A stretch of 64,000 nucleotides of DNA from Gp13-AA77 sp035946735. GTDB lineage: Bacteria > Acidobacteriota > Terriglobia > UBA7540. Positions 42,296 through 52,293 of the stretch are shown here, piece by piece. Each line of letters begins with the position of its first letter. The stretch's first letter is position 1. A model generated the notes under the pieces. The model saw nothing but the letters and a program-made list of their open reading frames with translations, ran no database searches and was not told the DNA's origin. Location of the stretch: NCBI GenBank assembly GCA_035946735.1, contig DASYYZ010000089.1, positions 5,770 through 69,769 of the forward strand. Reading direction: 5' to 3'. The translations under genes were made by a program, and so were the position numbers.

Positions 42296-42510
42296 AATGT
42301 TGCCAGGGAGACAGGCTCTCTTATAAAATCTTCGTCTTCCATGTCATGGGCCGCCAGCTCGCGATTGGTCTCAAGAACCAGCCGGATGGCTTCCCGAAGA
42401 TTTTCGCGGGCTTCTTCCAAGGTCGCACCCTGAGTGTTAGCTCCGGGCAAGTCCTCCACCCAGGCAATATACCCTTCCGGCACTTTTTTGAACACTGAGG
42501 TTAGATCCAT
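42292..42510 (-). CDS. hicB: HicB-type antitoxin
   Basis: 72 aa from ATG 42510, with GGAG just upstream (a longer frame from 42537 is less likely). FKKVPEGYIAWVEDLPGANTQGATLEEARENLREAIRLVLE is the ribonuclease-H-like partial fold of HicB, cut here into parts for length. The C-terminus is short and lacks a clear DNA-binding domain, so self-regulation may be weak. Partner of hicA just downstream. Confidence 0.88.
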   Translation of the reverse strand: MDLTSVFKKVPEGYIAWVEDLPGANTQGATLEEARENLREAIRLVLETNRELAAHDMEDEDFIREPVSLATL

Positions 42511-42634
42511 GTCTCCTGCACCAACCTGCGAAGCCATGCTAACACGCTCCCGTTTCGGCCGACAAGCAGGACACCGTGCACGCGCGGCGATCCGCGAGTG
42601 CGCTTCTAGATTACACCTACGCGGTCCAGTCCCA

Positions 42635-43888
42635 TTATTCCTGGGGCGTCAGTGCGGGGTGAAGCCGAACAGCCAGATTTCGAGGAACCGCCGGGCCGAT
42701 CAGCGCGCCCTCAAGGCCGAGCCAACTTGCCAGCCTTTGCAACTGGCGGCCGAGGGCTCCGAACATCGGTCGCTTTGCAATTTCCGCCTTCTCAGTTGCA
42801 GGTTCCAGATAAAGCGCCAGCACCATGAGTTTGCCGAGAGCCCGGTTAGCCTTGAGGTCTACGCGAGCCACCAGCCGATCCCCGAGCAGGAAAGGTAGGA
42901 CGTAGTAGCCCCAGCGGCGCTTGAGCTGAGGCACGTAGATCTCGACGCGGTACTCGAAATTGAAGAGTCGCGCCACGCGGGGCCGGTACCAGATGAGCGG
43001 ATCGAATGGAGCAAGCAGCGCTTCAATTTCAAGGCTGGCCGCAGGCTCGGCCCCGGGCTGAAGGTAGGCTTTCTGGCGCCAGCCCTCCACGTGGACTTCG
43101 CGCAGGTGACCGGCTTCCACCAACTCCGCAATGCGCTGGCGAGCGGTTCGGATAGGCATGCGGTAGTAGTCGGCAAGATCATCGGCCGTGCCGATACCGC
43201 AGGCGCGCGCAGCCCGGCGCAAAAGCTCGCGTTCGGCGTCCTCGCGTTCCACCCTGCGGCTGTGATAATCCTTCGGGATGATGCGTTCCGCCAGATCGTA
43301 CGATCGCGAGAAGTTAGGCCGGCGCTCGGCAACCGCCAGCAGACCGCGTCCGAAATGCGCCTCGAGCACCGCTCTCTCAACCGTTCCCACCCAGGCGCCG
43401 GGGATGCGTCCGAACTTCGAGCGGTCGATCCCAGGAGCGTTCTGAAGCGCCGCGAGGTCATCCGCTGCCAGAGGCCCGTTGGCGCGCACGGCCTCGATCA
43501 CCGCCTGGGCGAAAGCCGCATTCTCCTTCATGAATCCATCGAAGCCCCAAGGACGCGCCCGGTGCGATTCCATGCGATGGCGCAGCAGCGGCCATGTCTC
43601 CACCGGCACGATGGAGGCTTCGTGCGCCCATTGCTCTGTAAACTCGCGTCCCCGATAGACAACCTCATCCAGCAGCGAGCGCTGGTAGGGCCCGAGGCGC
43701 GAAAAGAAGATCATGTAGTGCGCGGGAACGAGGACGTTGACGTAATCGATCTGCACCAAGCCAAGCCGTCGGATGACGCGGCGCAGGTCCTCGGCGCGAA
43801 TGGGACGGGCAGGGCGCCGGACACCGAAGCCCTAGGCTCCGAGCGCAATCCGGCGGGCTTCAGCAATAGCGAGCGGCTTTTGCTTCAT
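42635..43888 (-). pseudogene. AlkZ/YcaQ-like DNA glycosylase gene interrupted by an amber codon
   Basis: From ATG 43888 the frame reads MKQKPLAIAEARRIALGA, then TAG (43832-43834), then GFGVRRPARPIRAEDLRRV and GLVQIDYVNVLVPAHYM. Homologues read ...ALAAQGF, so CAG has become TAG. Beyond it the gene is intact for 399 codons: EQWAHEASIVP, ERIIPKDYH, DLADYYRMP, RWGYYVLPFLLGDRLVARVDLKA. The winged-helix AlkZ family unhooks interstrand crosslinks and removes alkylated bases. A shorter protein could start at GTG 43759 but lacks a ribosome site. It may be a pseudogene, a sequencing error or a recently killed gene. Confidence 0.75.
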
Positions 43889-44233
43889 AGGGACGCGCGC
43901 CATATTCGGACGCCGGCCTCCCCGCAACGGGCACTCTCGCGATTATGTCCGGGCGGTCAGGGAGATTAGGCGTGCGATCCGGCGCTGGGGTGTTCTGGAT
44001 GGCGACTGGCCCGGCGGGCAAGTCGTACAGGCCCGTCCCGCCATGGGGGTAGGAGTTCACCTCTGCAGATGTTCATCGCCGTGATCCGGAGCTGTTGGTG
44101 CTGGTCGGAAGAGCGTGGGCGGCAGCCGGGTATGTTCGGCGTCCCGCGGCGTGCGATTCGCCGACGAATGCTCGCGCATCGTCGACTACTCCGGCGAATC
44201 CCACCGGAAGCAGCGTGGAGAACGAGAGCGAGG
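43889..44233. other. Gene-free spacer
   Basis: No frame here resembles a real protein; several long ones are opposite to the cold-shock and broken glycosylase genes and have no ribosome site. Nothing repetitive was seen. Confidence 0.5.
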
Positions 44234-44437
44234 CTACTCGGCTTGCCCCCGCACGTTCTCGGCTCGGGGCCCCTTGTCGCCTTGCCGCACTTCAAATTCC
44301 ACGGCCTGCCCCTCGTGCAGGCTGTCAAAGTTCAGGCCCCGGAGCCCGCTGCGATGAAAGAAGACCTCTTGCCCTTCCGCCGTCTTTATGAACCCGAATC
44401 CCCGATCCCGAACAACCCGCTTGATGGTTCCCTGCAT
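44234..44437 (-). CDS. Cold-shock-domain protein
   Basis: 67 aa from ATG 44437; the longer frame upstream has no homology. MQGTIKRVVRDRGFGFIKTAEGQEVFFHRS contains both RNA-binding motifs (GFGFI and VFFHRS). Binds single-stranded RNA/DNA as an RNA chaperone. Normal length for the CspA family. The GC-rich 5' leader could fold but no cold-box is recognisable. Confidence 0.92.
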   Translation of the reverse strand: MQGTIKRVVRDRGFGFIKTAEGQEVFFHRSGLRGLNFDSLHEGQAVEFEVRQGDKGPRAENVRGQAE

Positions 44438-44685
44438 CGTCCACCTCGCTGCATGACAACGCGCGTTTTCGGGGCGCTCGCCCGGGTCGAGCTGGGGCCC
44501 GCGCGCCAACGGTCCTCATGCGACGGCGACTGTAACAGCAACAAAGGCATTTGTCAAAACGAAATAGGGCCGGGGAGGAACGCGCAATTCGGGGGGCCGG
44601 TTTGGCCGACGGCAAGCTCTCGGGTGCGGACCGCGGGTGTTCACACCGTTGACACACTGCCGCTGATCCTTGGGCACTCGCCAAC

Positions 44686-47600
44686 CTACCGTTGCGGCGC
44701 CGCGGCCGCCACCGTCCAGCGGCTCATGTCGACGTTTTGGCGATCCAGTGTGTCGTAGAGCGGCCAGGCGGGGCTTACTTTTTCCGCCTCGTTTGCCACC
44801 GTAGCGGCCAGGATGCGGATGTGCGGGTTGTCCGGCAAGGTCACGCGGGCAGCGCCCTGTGGCAGATCGATTTCATAGGCAAACAAGTACGAATACGCGT
44901 AGGCCTGATTGGCGCCGTCGGGGCCGTGGTTATGGGACGCGAACCACGCCACCGGCGCGCGCTTGATGTAAGCCGGTTTCATGCCGGTGTAGTCCATTAC
45001 CGTTCTGGTTTCGGGCCCATGCTCCTTGACGTAAGCCCGAAACCGACGGATTCGCCCGGCGCGCGGGCTATGATCGTTGGCGGCAGGCTCGGGCGGCGTC
45101 GGCACTTCAAAGGTGCGCTCGTTCCAGGTACGGGTGTCCCACTGCCCGATGAAGCCGCCCCAATCTTCGATTTTCAAGTCAGTGCGGAGAGGCGCCGGGC
45201 CGCCCTCCACCTGGAACGTGCCCGCTTGATCGCCCTCAAAGGCAGCCGCCAACAGGTAAAGCCGGTTGAAGTTGCCTTGAGGCAGGGGAATGCTCTGGCC
45301 CCGGGCCGTGACGGCGTCGGGGTTCCCGTTCCCCGCCGCGCCCAGACGGAAGTGTATACCTGCGTAGGCTACATCCGAGGGAAGCATCTCGGCGGCGAGC
45401 GCCTTGCCCTGAGGCGCGTCCTGCTCATCCGGGTCGCAGTCGAAGCATCCCTCCGCCGGGTTGCCATCGCGGGTGGCGACGGATGTGTCATAGTCGAGAG
45501 CCACCGGACTCGATTCCGGCTCATCGGCTTTGCTGGAGGGCGGCCCGAGCTTGACGGCAAAGGTGCGCGGTTGATAGGCGCCGAAAGAGGTTGTGAGCTG
45601 TCCGCTGTCCACGGCGGCGGGACCTACCGGCTGTTCCTGACCGTTCACCTCGCGGGCCGCAACCACCGGCGCCGCAAAGCTCAAACGCACGTTCGGCTCT
45701 GGAGCGCCGTCCATTTCCACGAGTCGCACGATCACCTCGTCGCTTTCCTCCGCCTTCTTCAGCGCCATCAAACGCACGCGGCTGCTGCTGATCTTCAGCA
45801 GCGAAAATCTCTTGCCGAGGCTCCCCGCATGCTTGGAGGAAGTCTCGAAAACCATTAGAGGTTCGTTGAGACGGTAAGCCTGCCAATCGCTTTGGCCCTT
45901 GCGCCAATCGCCATCGTGACCGGCAAGGCCAAAGACAAACTCGTGATGGCCCCAGTCCTGAGTGCCCTGGTCTTCGTATCCCCCCCGCGTACCCGGCGTG
46001 CGGATGAGGGTCAGGCGCAAGGTATCGTCGCCGGGCTTGTCGGAAGCAGTCTTTGCGTCCGTCAGCACGGTTGCGCCGAAGGTGCCGCTCTCGTCAGTGA
46101 GATCGATCCAGCGATGGGTGGCCACTTCAAACTGCCGCTCTTCTTCGTTCGGGCGCTGGATGGTGCCGATGTCCCAATTGTACGTTGCCACTTTGTTGTG
46201 CGCGCTCAGTGGAAAAACCGCCTTCAGGTTCGCTCCCTTGGCCTTCCAGTCGATCACGTTGCCGAACTCCACGCGATTGCCCGCGTCGCCCGCGGAGAGA
46301 CGAATCGTCTGCACGAATTTGGAGTCCTCCCCTTCGCGGGAGACCTCCACCGCCACGCGAACCGGACCACGCTCGACCACCCGGACGGTGACCGGTCCGC
46401 CGATGTAGCTTCGCGGCGGCCGCTGCTCATCCTCGAAGTCCATGTTCCACGCCGGCCAGTGGCGCGGATTGTCCGTCAGGACCGCCAGACGAATCGGCGC
46501 GGAAAGAAGCTCGCGATTGAGCTTCTTGTCGAAGACGCTGGAGACATCGCCATTTTCGTCGAGCTTCACCCGGTAGCGATCGTTCTCGAGCATGGACTCG
46601 CTCACCTGCAGGGAGGCCGAGCCCGCGGACGGCAAATTGGCGGTCTGCGCCTGATAGACCGCGTAGCCAATCGAAGGCACGTCCGCCAGGAATACCACTT
46701 TGGACGCGCCGTCGCTCTCCGGCTCCATCTCGGCCGGAACATCTTTGCCGTCTGGACCGGTGACGCGGACACCCTGGGGCGCGCCATTGAATCTCACGCT
46801 CGCTTCCACCACGTCCTGGCGTTCGATGTTAAGAGGGTTGTAGACCACCAGAGCGGTGCCATTTCCATCTGTGTCAAGCGCAGAAGCAACCGAGTTGGTA
46901 GCGCTGGTCATGACATTCGCGAATTGATTCAATGCGAGCACGTCGTCGTTCCAGGAGTACTCGTACGATTTGGGGGTGGCGGTGCCGGCCATAATATCGT
47001 GGAATTGACCGCCCAGCACGAGCCTCCAGGCATGGTTCAGCCGCTCCTGGGGATAAGGCTGCCGGCCAAGCCAGTCTGCCGCCACCGACGCCTGCTCGGC
47101 GGCGCCGCCCAGCACCTCATTTTCGCGGTTCCAGCGCTTGTGATAGGCCTGCGAGGTGATCGATCCGGCGGAGTGGTTGATGAGTTCAAGATCGCCTTTG
47201 TAACGGGGCATGCGGCTGGTCTCATCCGGCCTGATGTCTTTGAACATCTGATCGGCATCGGACCACATTACCTGCAGAGGACCGTCGCCGACTTTCACTG
47301 GCGGCCCTGGCTTGGTAGTCGATTGGAGGTTTCCGTACTGGTCGAAGGTGGGGCGGCCGGGAAGGATGGCGATGGTTTGGGCCTCGATGGCTTCCATCAG
47401 CTTCACAGAGCTTTCATTGGGAGAACCGCCGACGTCACCGGTGCCAACGTAGTGGTAATCGGCGTACACGCCAGTCACTTTTCCGTTGTAGTCCACGCGG
47501 TCCGGCCAGTTCCATACGTATTCCCCACGTTCGGCGCCATTCGGCGCCTGATTGTCTTTACTGAGGTCGGTGATTACGTCGCTGCCGTAGCTGCCCGGGT

Positions 47601-48378
47601 TGAGCGCAGCCAGAATGCTCTTGCCGTCCGGACCCTCCCAGATTCCGACGTTAAACGGTATGCCCTCCGGTGTCTTTTCCGGCGATTCCGGGCCACCAAC
47701 GTGCGGCGCCGGCTGCCAGCCCGACGAGAGCTTCTGGGTGGAAAACCCTTTGATCCCGGCGTGGGCCAGAATGCTTGGAAGCGATGCAGGAAATCCGAAG
47801 CAGTCCGGCAGCATGAACTCTTCGCTCGCTTTACCAAACTCATGGCGGAAGAAAGTGTTGCCGTAAAGCACTTGACGGATGATGGACTCGGCCGACGGCG
47901 AATTGACGTCGTTTTCCTCCATCGAAGATCCGGCCGGGAACCAGCGGCCGGCGGCGACGTACCGCTTGAGCCGCTCATAGTCCGCCGGGTAGTATTCCTT
48001 GAACATCATGAATCGGTTGGCGCCGGTAAAGTTGAAGATGTAATGAGGGTATTTCTCAAAGAGCTCGAAATTGTTCCGCAAAGTCTTGCTCAGGTACTCC
48101 TGGATTACCTGGGGATATTCCCAACGCCACTCGGTATCGAGGTGGGCGTATCCCACTATGTAGAGGGTCGGTTGTCTGGCGAGATCCGGGGTCGCGGCCG
48201 AATCGGCGGAGCGCGCCGCGGAATTTGCTCGATTCGAGTTGGTCGGTTCATTCGATTTCGCCGCGACCACTTGGTGCAAAAACATCCAAGCCAGAACCAT
48301 TGATCCGAGAGTTGCCGCGGCTTTGTCTTGGAAGCTCCCCAGGCCTGACGAGATGGATTTACGGGTCCGCTTGCTCAT
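44686..48378 (-). CDS. Glycoside hydrolase family 38 alpha-mannosidase
   Basis: 1230 aa from ATG 48378, with GGGGTGG just upstream; a 30-residue longer frame is possible. A hydrophobic leader (LGSMVLAWMFLHQVVAA) implies secretion. The catalytic (beta/alpha) region shows YIVGYAHLDTEWRWEYPQ and SMEENDVNSPSAES. The nucleophile motif is EEFMLPDCFGFPASLP, where most family members have D.FGHS. The beta-sandwich mid domains and a long C-terminal part follow. It probably cleaves alpha-mannosides in the periplasm or outside. A reading frame of 803 codons on the opposite strand is a shadow. Confidence 0.9.
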   Translation of the reverse strand: MSKRTRKSISSGLGSFQDKAAATLGSMVLAWMFLHQVVAAKSNEPTNSNRANSAARSADSAATPDLARQPTLYIVGYAHLDTEWRWEYPQVIQEYLSKTLRNNFELFEKYPHYIFNFTGANRFMMFKEYYPADYERLKRYVAAGRWFPAGSSMEENDVNSPSAESIIRQVLYGNTFFRHEFGKASEEFMLPDCFGFPASLPSILAHAGIKGFSTQKLSSGWQPAPHVGGPESPEKTPEGIPFNVGIWEGPDGKSILAALNPGSYGSDVITDLSKDNQAPNGAERGEYVWNWPDRVDYNGKVTGVYADYHYVGTGDVGGSPNESSVKLMEAIEAQTIAILPGRPTFDQYGNLQSTTKPGPPVKVGDGPLQVMWSDADQMFKDIRPDETSRMPRYKGDLELINHSAGSITSQAYHKRWNRENEVLGGAAEQASVAADWLGRQPYPQERLNHAWRLVLGGQFHDIMAGTATPKSYEYSWNDDVLALNQFANVMTSATNSVASALDTDGNGTALVVYNPLNIERQDVVEASVRFNGAPQGVRVTGPDGKDVPAEMEPESDGASKVVFLADVPSIGYAVYQAQTANLPSAGSASLQVSESMLENDRYRVKLDENGDVSSVFDKKLNRELLSAPIRLAVLTDNPRHWPAWNMDFEDEQRPPRSYIGGPVTVRVVERGPVRVAVEVSREGEDSKFVQTIRLSAGDAGNRVEFGNVIDWKAKGANLKAVFPLSAHNKVATYNWDIGTIQRPNEEERQFEVATHRWIDLTDESGTFGATVLTDAKTASDKPGDDTLRLTLIRTPGTRGGYEDQGTQDWGHHEFVFGLAGHDGDWRKGQSDWQAYRLNEPLMVFETSSKHAGSLGKRFSLLKISSSRVRLMALKKAEESDEVIVRLVEMDGAPEPNVRLSFAAPVVAAREVNGQEQPVGPAAVDSGQLTTSFGAYQPRTFAVKLGPPSSKADEPESSPVALDYDTSVATRDGNPAEGCFDCDPDEQDAPQGKALAAEMLPSDVAYAGIHFRLGAAGNGNPDAVTARGQSIPLPQGNFNRLYLLAAAFEGDQAGTFQVEGGPAPLRTDLKIEDWGGFIGQWDTRTWNERTFEVPTPPEPAANDHSPRAGRIRRFRAYVKEHGPETRTVMDYTGMKPAYIKRAPVAWFASHNHGPDGANQAYAYSYLFAYEIDLPQGAARVTLPDNPHIRILAATVANEAEKVSPAWPLYDTLDRQNVDMSRWTVAAAAPQR

Positions 48379-48600
48379 GAGCCACCCCCAGCCTTGCCGG
48401 GCCCCTCCGCTGAACAGGTTCCCGAGATGTGGAGTCGATTCCAATCCTAATACATTAACGTTCGTCATCGCCTCATGATTTTGGCGGCGCGACGCAAACT
48501 CTTGGAGGCAGTGTCAAGGACTACCACCCGCAAGTGGGAGGGGGGCATCGTCGAAGCCGACACCGCACTGCGATTCCACCCTATGTCTTGCGAACCTTCA

Positions 48601-49044
48601 TTAAGGCGTGGTGGGAGCCGGTGAGGCAGGTTGTGGACTCGGCTTCTGGCGACAGATGTCCTTCGCGTCCGCGAATTCCTGGTCAGTGTAATTGCGCGGA
48701 ATCACCACCAGCTTGATCTTGTTGTCCGTGGCATATTGATTCAGCGCTTTTATGTCGCCAGGACCGGTGTATTTGTCTTTCGGCAGCTTGCAGTTGACCG
48801 AATCCAGAACCACATACTCCGTGCGCGCGTAGATCACGCCTACGGCGAGCAGTTTGCCCTTGATCGGAGTGTGCTTCTCCAGCACGGCGCAGCCGGTATT
48901 GCCCTTGGTCACTCCGCTTAGCTCGGCCTGGCGGCGCTCGGATTCCTGCGCCCGGAGCATCCCGATCGGCGCCAGAAGTACGAGGAACGCCAGGACTATC
49001 TGCCGGAGGGTATGCCGGAGCGGATAAAGAAAGGGCCTTATCAT
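48601..49044 (-). CDS. Small secreted protein of unknown function
   Basis: 147 aa from ATG 49044, preceded by GGTGGAGG. A hydrophobic leader (IVLAFLVLLAPIGML, then RAQES) points to export. The mature part has two cysteines and a Lys/Asp-rich middle, ending in a Pro-rich tail. No family recognised. It lies downstream of GH38 but divergent in spacing, with no clear operon link. Confidence 0.6.
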   Translation of the reverse strand: MIRPFLYPLRHTLRQIVLAFLVLLAPIGMLRAQESERRQAELSGVTKGNTGCAVLEKHTPIKGKLLAVGVIYARTEYVVLDSVNCKLPKDKYTGPGDIKALNQYATDNKIKLVVIPRNYTDQEFADAKDICRQKPSPQPASPAPTTP

Positions 49045-49237
49045 CGGGTCCTCCACCTCTCGCCAGCCAGGGCTGCGAAATCGTTCATGGTTCTTTGATT
49101 CCCGTGGCCGGTGTCAGGGCCGCAACAGAGTGAGCAAACGGATCGGGCGGAGCGCAGGCTTCCTTCGCGTGGGTTCTCGCCGCAGCTTGACTTGCTTATA
49201 CTCACGCTCTAACATCCCCAAGGGGTTTTCGAGGACG

Positions 49238-49894
49238 ATGAAGAATGGAGCCGCTGGTCCGGAGCTTTTCGCAGCACTTGGTCACCGCGTGCACTCCGGG
49301 TGGGCAGCAATGGTGGCCGTCGCCGGCCCGCTTGCTCAGCCTGTGATCGTGGACCGCCGGCGCATCGAGCTCGTGGAATGTCAGGCGCGCGAGTATCTTC
49401 AGCCTTACCACGCTGCTGCAGAGCTCGACCTGGGGGAAGCCGAACCTTTTATCAAGCTCTGTTTCGCAACCTCGCGGTCGATCGCAATTCGAGCGCTCGG
49501 AACAGTGATTGAGCGCCTTCGAAAAGATGGCTACCGGATGGCCGGCTGCGGCATTCTCTTGAGTTCCGGGAGACCCAGCGCAGATTTGGGCGGCGTGCTT
49601 CGGTCGCACGCGATGATCCACACGGCTGAAGGCCATTTTTTCCGTGAGGCGCTGCAGGACGCGTGCCGCCACCATGGGCTTGCCATCACGGCGGTGCGTG
49701 AGCGCGAACTCCACGCCCGGGCCTCTGCGGAGCTCGGTGCGCCTCAAGAGGAATTGCAGCGCAAAGTTGCGGAGTTGGGTCGCACGCTTGGACCCCCGTG
49801 GACTCAGGATCAGAAGTGCGCGGCGCTGGTGGCGTGCCTGGCTTTGGCCGCGCAAGGTCGTAGCCTGGAAGATTCGAAAACGGCAGCGCGGTAG
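49238..49894 (+). CDS. Conserved hypothetical cytoplasmic protein
   Basis: 218 aa from ATG 49238; an in-frame upstream start at 49130 lacks homology. Alpha/beta character with an Ala-rich helix (EAEPFIKLCFATSRSIAIRALG) and segments GCGILLSSGRPSADLG and AMIHTAEGHFFREALQDAC. Proteins of this pattern are common and uncharacterised in soil bacteria. Neighbours give no clue. Followed at 49998 by a second unknown gene on the same strand. Confidence 0.6.
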   Translation: MKNGAAGPELFAALGHRVHSGWAAMVAVAGPLAQPVIVDRRRIELVECQAREYLQPYHAAAELDLGEAEPFIKLCFATSRSIAIRALGTVIERLRKDGYRMAGCGILLSSGRPSADLGGVLRSHAMIHTAEGHFFREALQDACRHHGLAITAVRERELHARASAELGAPQEELQRKVAELGRTLGPPWTQDQKCAALVACLALAAQGRSLEDSKTAAR

Positions 49895-49997
49895 AAACGC
49901 GCCGGGCCGCTGGCGGCTGCGCCCAGTAAGTATCCGGGTGCGTCAGCGCCGCAGGAGTGAAACGGAAAGCTGTTTATTTTGCGCTTGAGGTGGAACC

Positions 49998-50339
49998 ATG
50001 AGTGTTTCTGACCCCGACCTGGGCGACGCCGATCGAGGTACGGGAGGCAGCACCCAGATGAGCGCATCAAGCGCGCGGCAAGACACCGCGCTCTATCAAA
50101 ACGGCCGCCGCGTGGCTGAGGTACTCGATGCGCGGATCGATCGGCAGGCTCGCGAGATTCACTTCGGCGAGGTTTACCAAAGCGACGATCTACTGATTCC
50201 CGAGGACTGCGAGTTTCGCGACTTTCGCATCCTGATCCAGAAAATCGGCTTTGCGAGCCGGCAAGAGGCTGGGGAAGCCCACAAGGGACGCGTGCTCAAG
50301 CGGGTGGTGGCCGAAATTCTCGGCTATCGTCAGCAGTGA
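49998..50339 (+). CDS. Hypothetical protein
   Basis: 113 aa, AGGTGG before the ATG. Disordered first 30 residues, then charged helices and strands (REIHFGEVYQSDDLLIPEDCEFRD). No family recognised. It follows the gene at 49238 by about 100 bp and may share its transcript. Confidence 0.55.
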   Translation: MSVSDPDLGDADRGTGGSTQMSASSARQDTALYQNGRRVAEVLDARIDRQAREIHFGEVYQSDDLLIPEDCEFRDFRILIQKIGFASRQEAGEAHKGRVLKRVVAEILGYRQQ

Positions 50340-50666
50340 AACAGGAGCCATTTTCCGGTTGTGCGGCCTGCCAATCGGGTGGCGTCGTTGAGCCTCGGAG
50401 GTGTTATTATTAATGTGTTAATTAATGTAAAGTAACATCTGATTCAATAGGCCAAATCTCGTGGACGAAATAATGTTCAGCCTAGTGCTTGACGGAACAG
50501 TAACCAAGGGGCTAAACTGCCTATGCAAGATCGTGGGTTGTGTCCGTCCTGCAGAGAGTTCAAGTGATGGTTTCACCACAATTGCTGAGGCCGGCAGCAA
50601 AGTCTATGAGCAGTTTGACCGCTTTGCGAATTGAAATACGCTTCCCAGGGAAGAGACTTGGTTTTC
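50340..50666. other. Spacer upstream of pyrB
   Basis: No gene is supportable. TTATTATTAATGTGTTAATT at 50404-50423 is strikingly AT-rich for this genome and is the best place for a pyrB promoter; no pyrimidine-tract attenuator or repressor site is clear. Confidence 0.5.
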
Positions 50667-51656
50667 ATGTTTGAAGCGGCCACGAGAGCAGCGGACTTCG
50701 GGACAGTCGAGTCCGGGCGTGCACGGCTGCATCACGTGATCGAGGCGCAGCAGTTTGACCGTAGCACTTTAACTGGACTTTTTGACTTGGCGGCTCGCAT
50801 GGAGCCCCTCGCGCGCAGCGGGGGTTGTGCGAAGTACCCGCACTCGATCATGGCGACTCTCTTCTATGAGCCTTCGACGCGCACGCGCTTCTCGTTCGAG
50901 ACGGCGATGCACCGGCTGGGCGGTCGTGTGATCAGCACCGAAAACGCCGCGGAGTTCTCATCCGTGTCGAAAGGCGAAACGCTTGAAGATACGATCCGCA
51001 TTTTGAACGGATACGCGGACGTGATCGTGCTGCGGCATTACGAAGTGGGCTCGGCGGTGCGAGCCGCTGCAGCGTCGCGCGTGCCGGTGATTAATGCGGG
51101 CGACGGTGCCGGCCAGCATCCCACTCAGGCGCTGCTCGACCTGTACACAATCCAGAGGGAAATCGGGCGCCTTAACGGCTTGCGAATCGCAATGGTCGGT
51201 GACCTCGCCCAGGGCCGCACGGTGCGGTCACTGGCCTATCTGCTCGGCAAATTCGACGACGTTCGAATGTGGTTCGTAGCTCCGCCACCACTCAGGATGA
51301 AGGAGGACATCCTCCAGCATCTGCGCGAGCGCGGCGTCGAGTACGAGGAAGAAGATTCACTCGAGAAGGTTCTGCCCGAGGTGGACGTCATTTACCAGAC
51401 TCGCATCCAGAAGGAACGCTTTGGCGATCGTACCGCTGACTACGAGGAGTGCCGCGGGCTCTACGTGATCAATCAGGCCAGCCTGGACTTGATGAGGCCG
51501 GACGCCATCATCATGCATCCGCTGCCCCGGGTGGGTGAAATCGCTCCCGTTGTGGATAGCGACCCGCGAGCGGCTTATTTTCGTCAGGCGCAGAACGGTC
51601 TTTTCGTGCGCATGGCTCTCCTTACACTGCTGCTGGACCGGCCGGCGGCGGACTGA
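50667..51656 (+). CDS. pyrB: Aspartate carbamoyltransferase catalytic chain
   Basis: 329 aa from ATG 50667 (TTG 50631 in frame). Second step of pyrimidine synthesis: carbamoyl phosphate plus aspartate. Motifs: FYEPSTRTRFSFETAMHRLGG, SSVSKGETLEDTIR (carbamoyl-phosphate lysine), RHYEVGSA, NAGDGAGQHPTQALLDLYTI and MHPLPRVGEI. No pyrI, pyrC or carA is next to it, so it stands alone here, as a B- or C-class enzyme whose partners lie elsewhere. Confidence 0.96.
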   Translation: MFEAATRAADFGTVESGRARLHHVIEAQQFDRSTLTGLFDLAARMEPLARSGGCAKYPHSIMATLFYEPSTRTRFSFETAMHRLGGRVISTENAAEFSSVSKGETLEDTIRILNGYADVIVLRHYEVGSAVRAAAASRVPVINAGDGAGQHPTQALLDLYTIQREIGRLNGLRIAMVGDLAQGRTVRSLAYLLGKFDDVRMWFVAPPPLRMKEDILQHLRERGVEYEEEDSLEKVLPEVDVIYQTRIQKERFGDRTADYEECRGLYVINQASLDLMRPDAIIMHPLPRVGEIAPVVDSDPRAAYFRQAQNGLFVRMALLTLLLDRPAAD

Positions 51657-51803
51657 ACAGGTGAGAACTGAAGTCGTCCAGCTTCAGTCGGTACGTCGGT
51701 AACAGTACTGGGGAACTAGCAAGAAACCGGGGCATCGAGCGATAAGTTTGCAGAGAAGGCGATAAGCCTTTCGCAATTAAGTTCAATATTAGGAGCGAAC
51801 AGA

Positions 51804-52181
51804 ATGCTGATAGGTCAACGAATACGGCAACTACGCGAACAGAAGAGCTTTTCGCAAGGAGATATCGAGAAAGCCAGCGGGCTGCTTCGATGCTACATCT
51901 CCCGCGTCGAGCACGGGCACACGGTTCCATCGCTGGAGACGCTGGAACGCTTTGCTGCTGCGCTTGACGTTCCTCTCTACAGACTCTTCTACACGGGCGA
52001 AGATGCCCCTGCCACTCCGCACCTCAGCCCGCGCCGCACGCTCGAAGAGCTCGCGGACGAAGCTGGCCCTTCCGGAACAGAAGCTCGCTTTCTGCTGAAA
52101 CTGAAGGGTTTGGTGGGCAAGATGGTAGAGTCTGACAGAGCTTTCCTGCTCGACTTTGCCCGAAAGCTTGCCACACGTTAA
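51804..52181 (+). CDS. XRE-family transcriptional regulator
   Basis: 125 aa. The N-terminal 60 residues are a helix-turn-helix of the XRE type (IGQRIRQLREQKSFSQGDIE, followed by RVEHGHTVPSLETLERFAAAL). The C-terminal half is helical and of unknown role. It is a stand-alone regulator between pyrB and the beta-oxidation gene, on the pyrB strand; targets unknown. Confidence 0.85.
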   Translation: MLIGQRIRQLREQKSFSQGDIEKASGLLRCYISRVEHGHTVPSLETLERFAAALDVPLYRLFYTGEDAPATPHLSPRRTLEELADEAGPSGTEARFLLKLKGLVGKMVESDRAFLLDFARKLATR

Positions 52182-52293
52182 CCAAAACGGCCGGGGACGT
52201 CGGCGACGCGGACCGCTCCGACGCAGGGGTCCCTAATGTCGTGTCTGCCTTGCCGCGCGGCTTGTCTGCGCGGGCGGATCAAGCTGGACGCCA

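Noticed and set aside
44069..44758. 229-codon frame opposite the cold-shock gene
   Set aside because: Antisense to a clear cold-shock domain gene; no family resemblance.
45892..48303. 803-codon open frame opposite the GH38 gene
   Set aside because: Exactly antisense to a gene with clear motifs; high GC leaves antisense frames open; no ribosome site or family.
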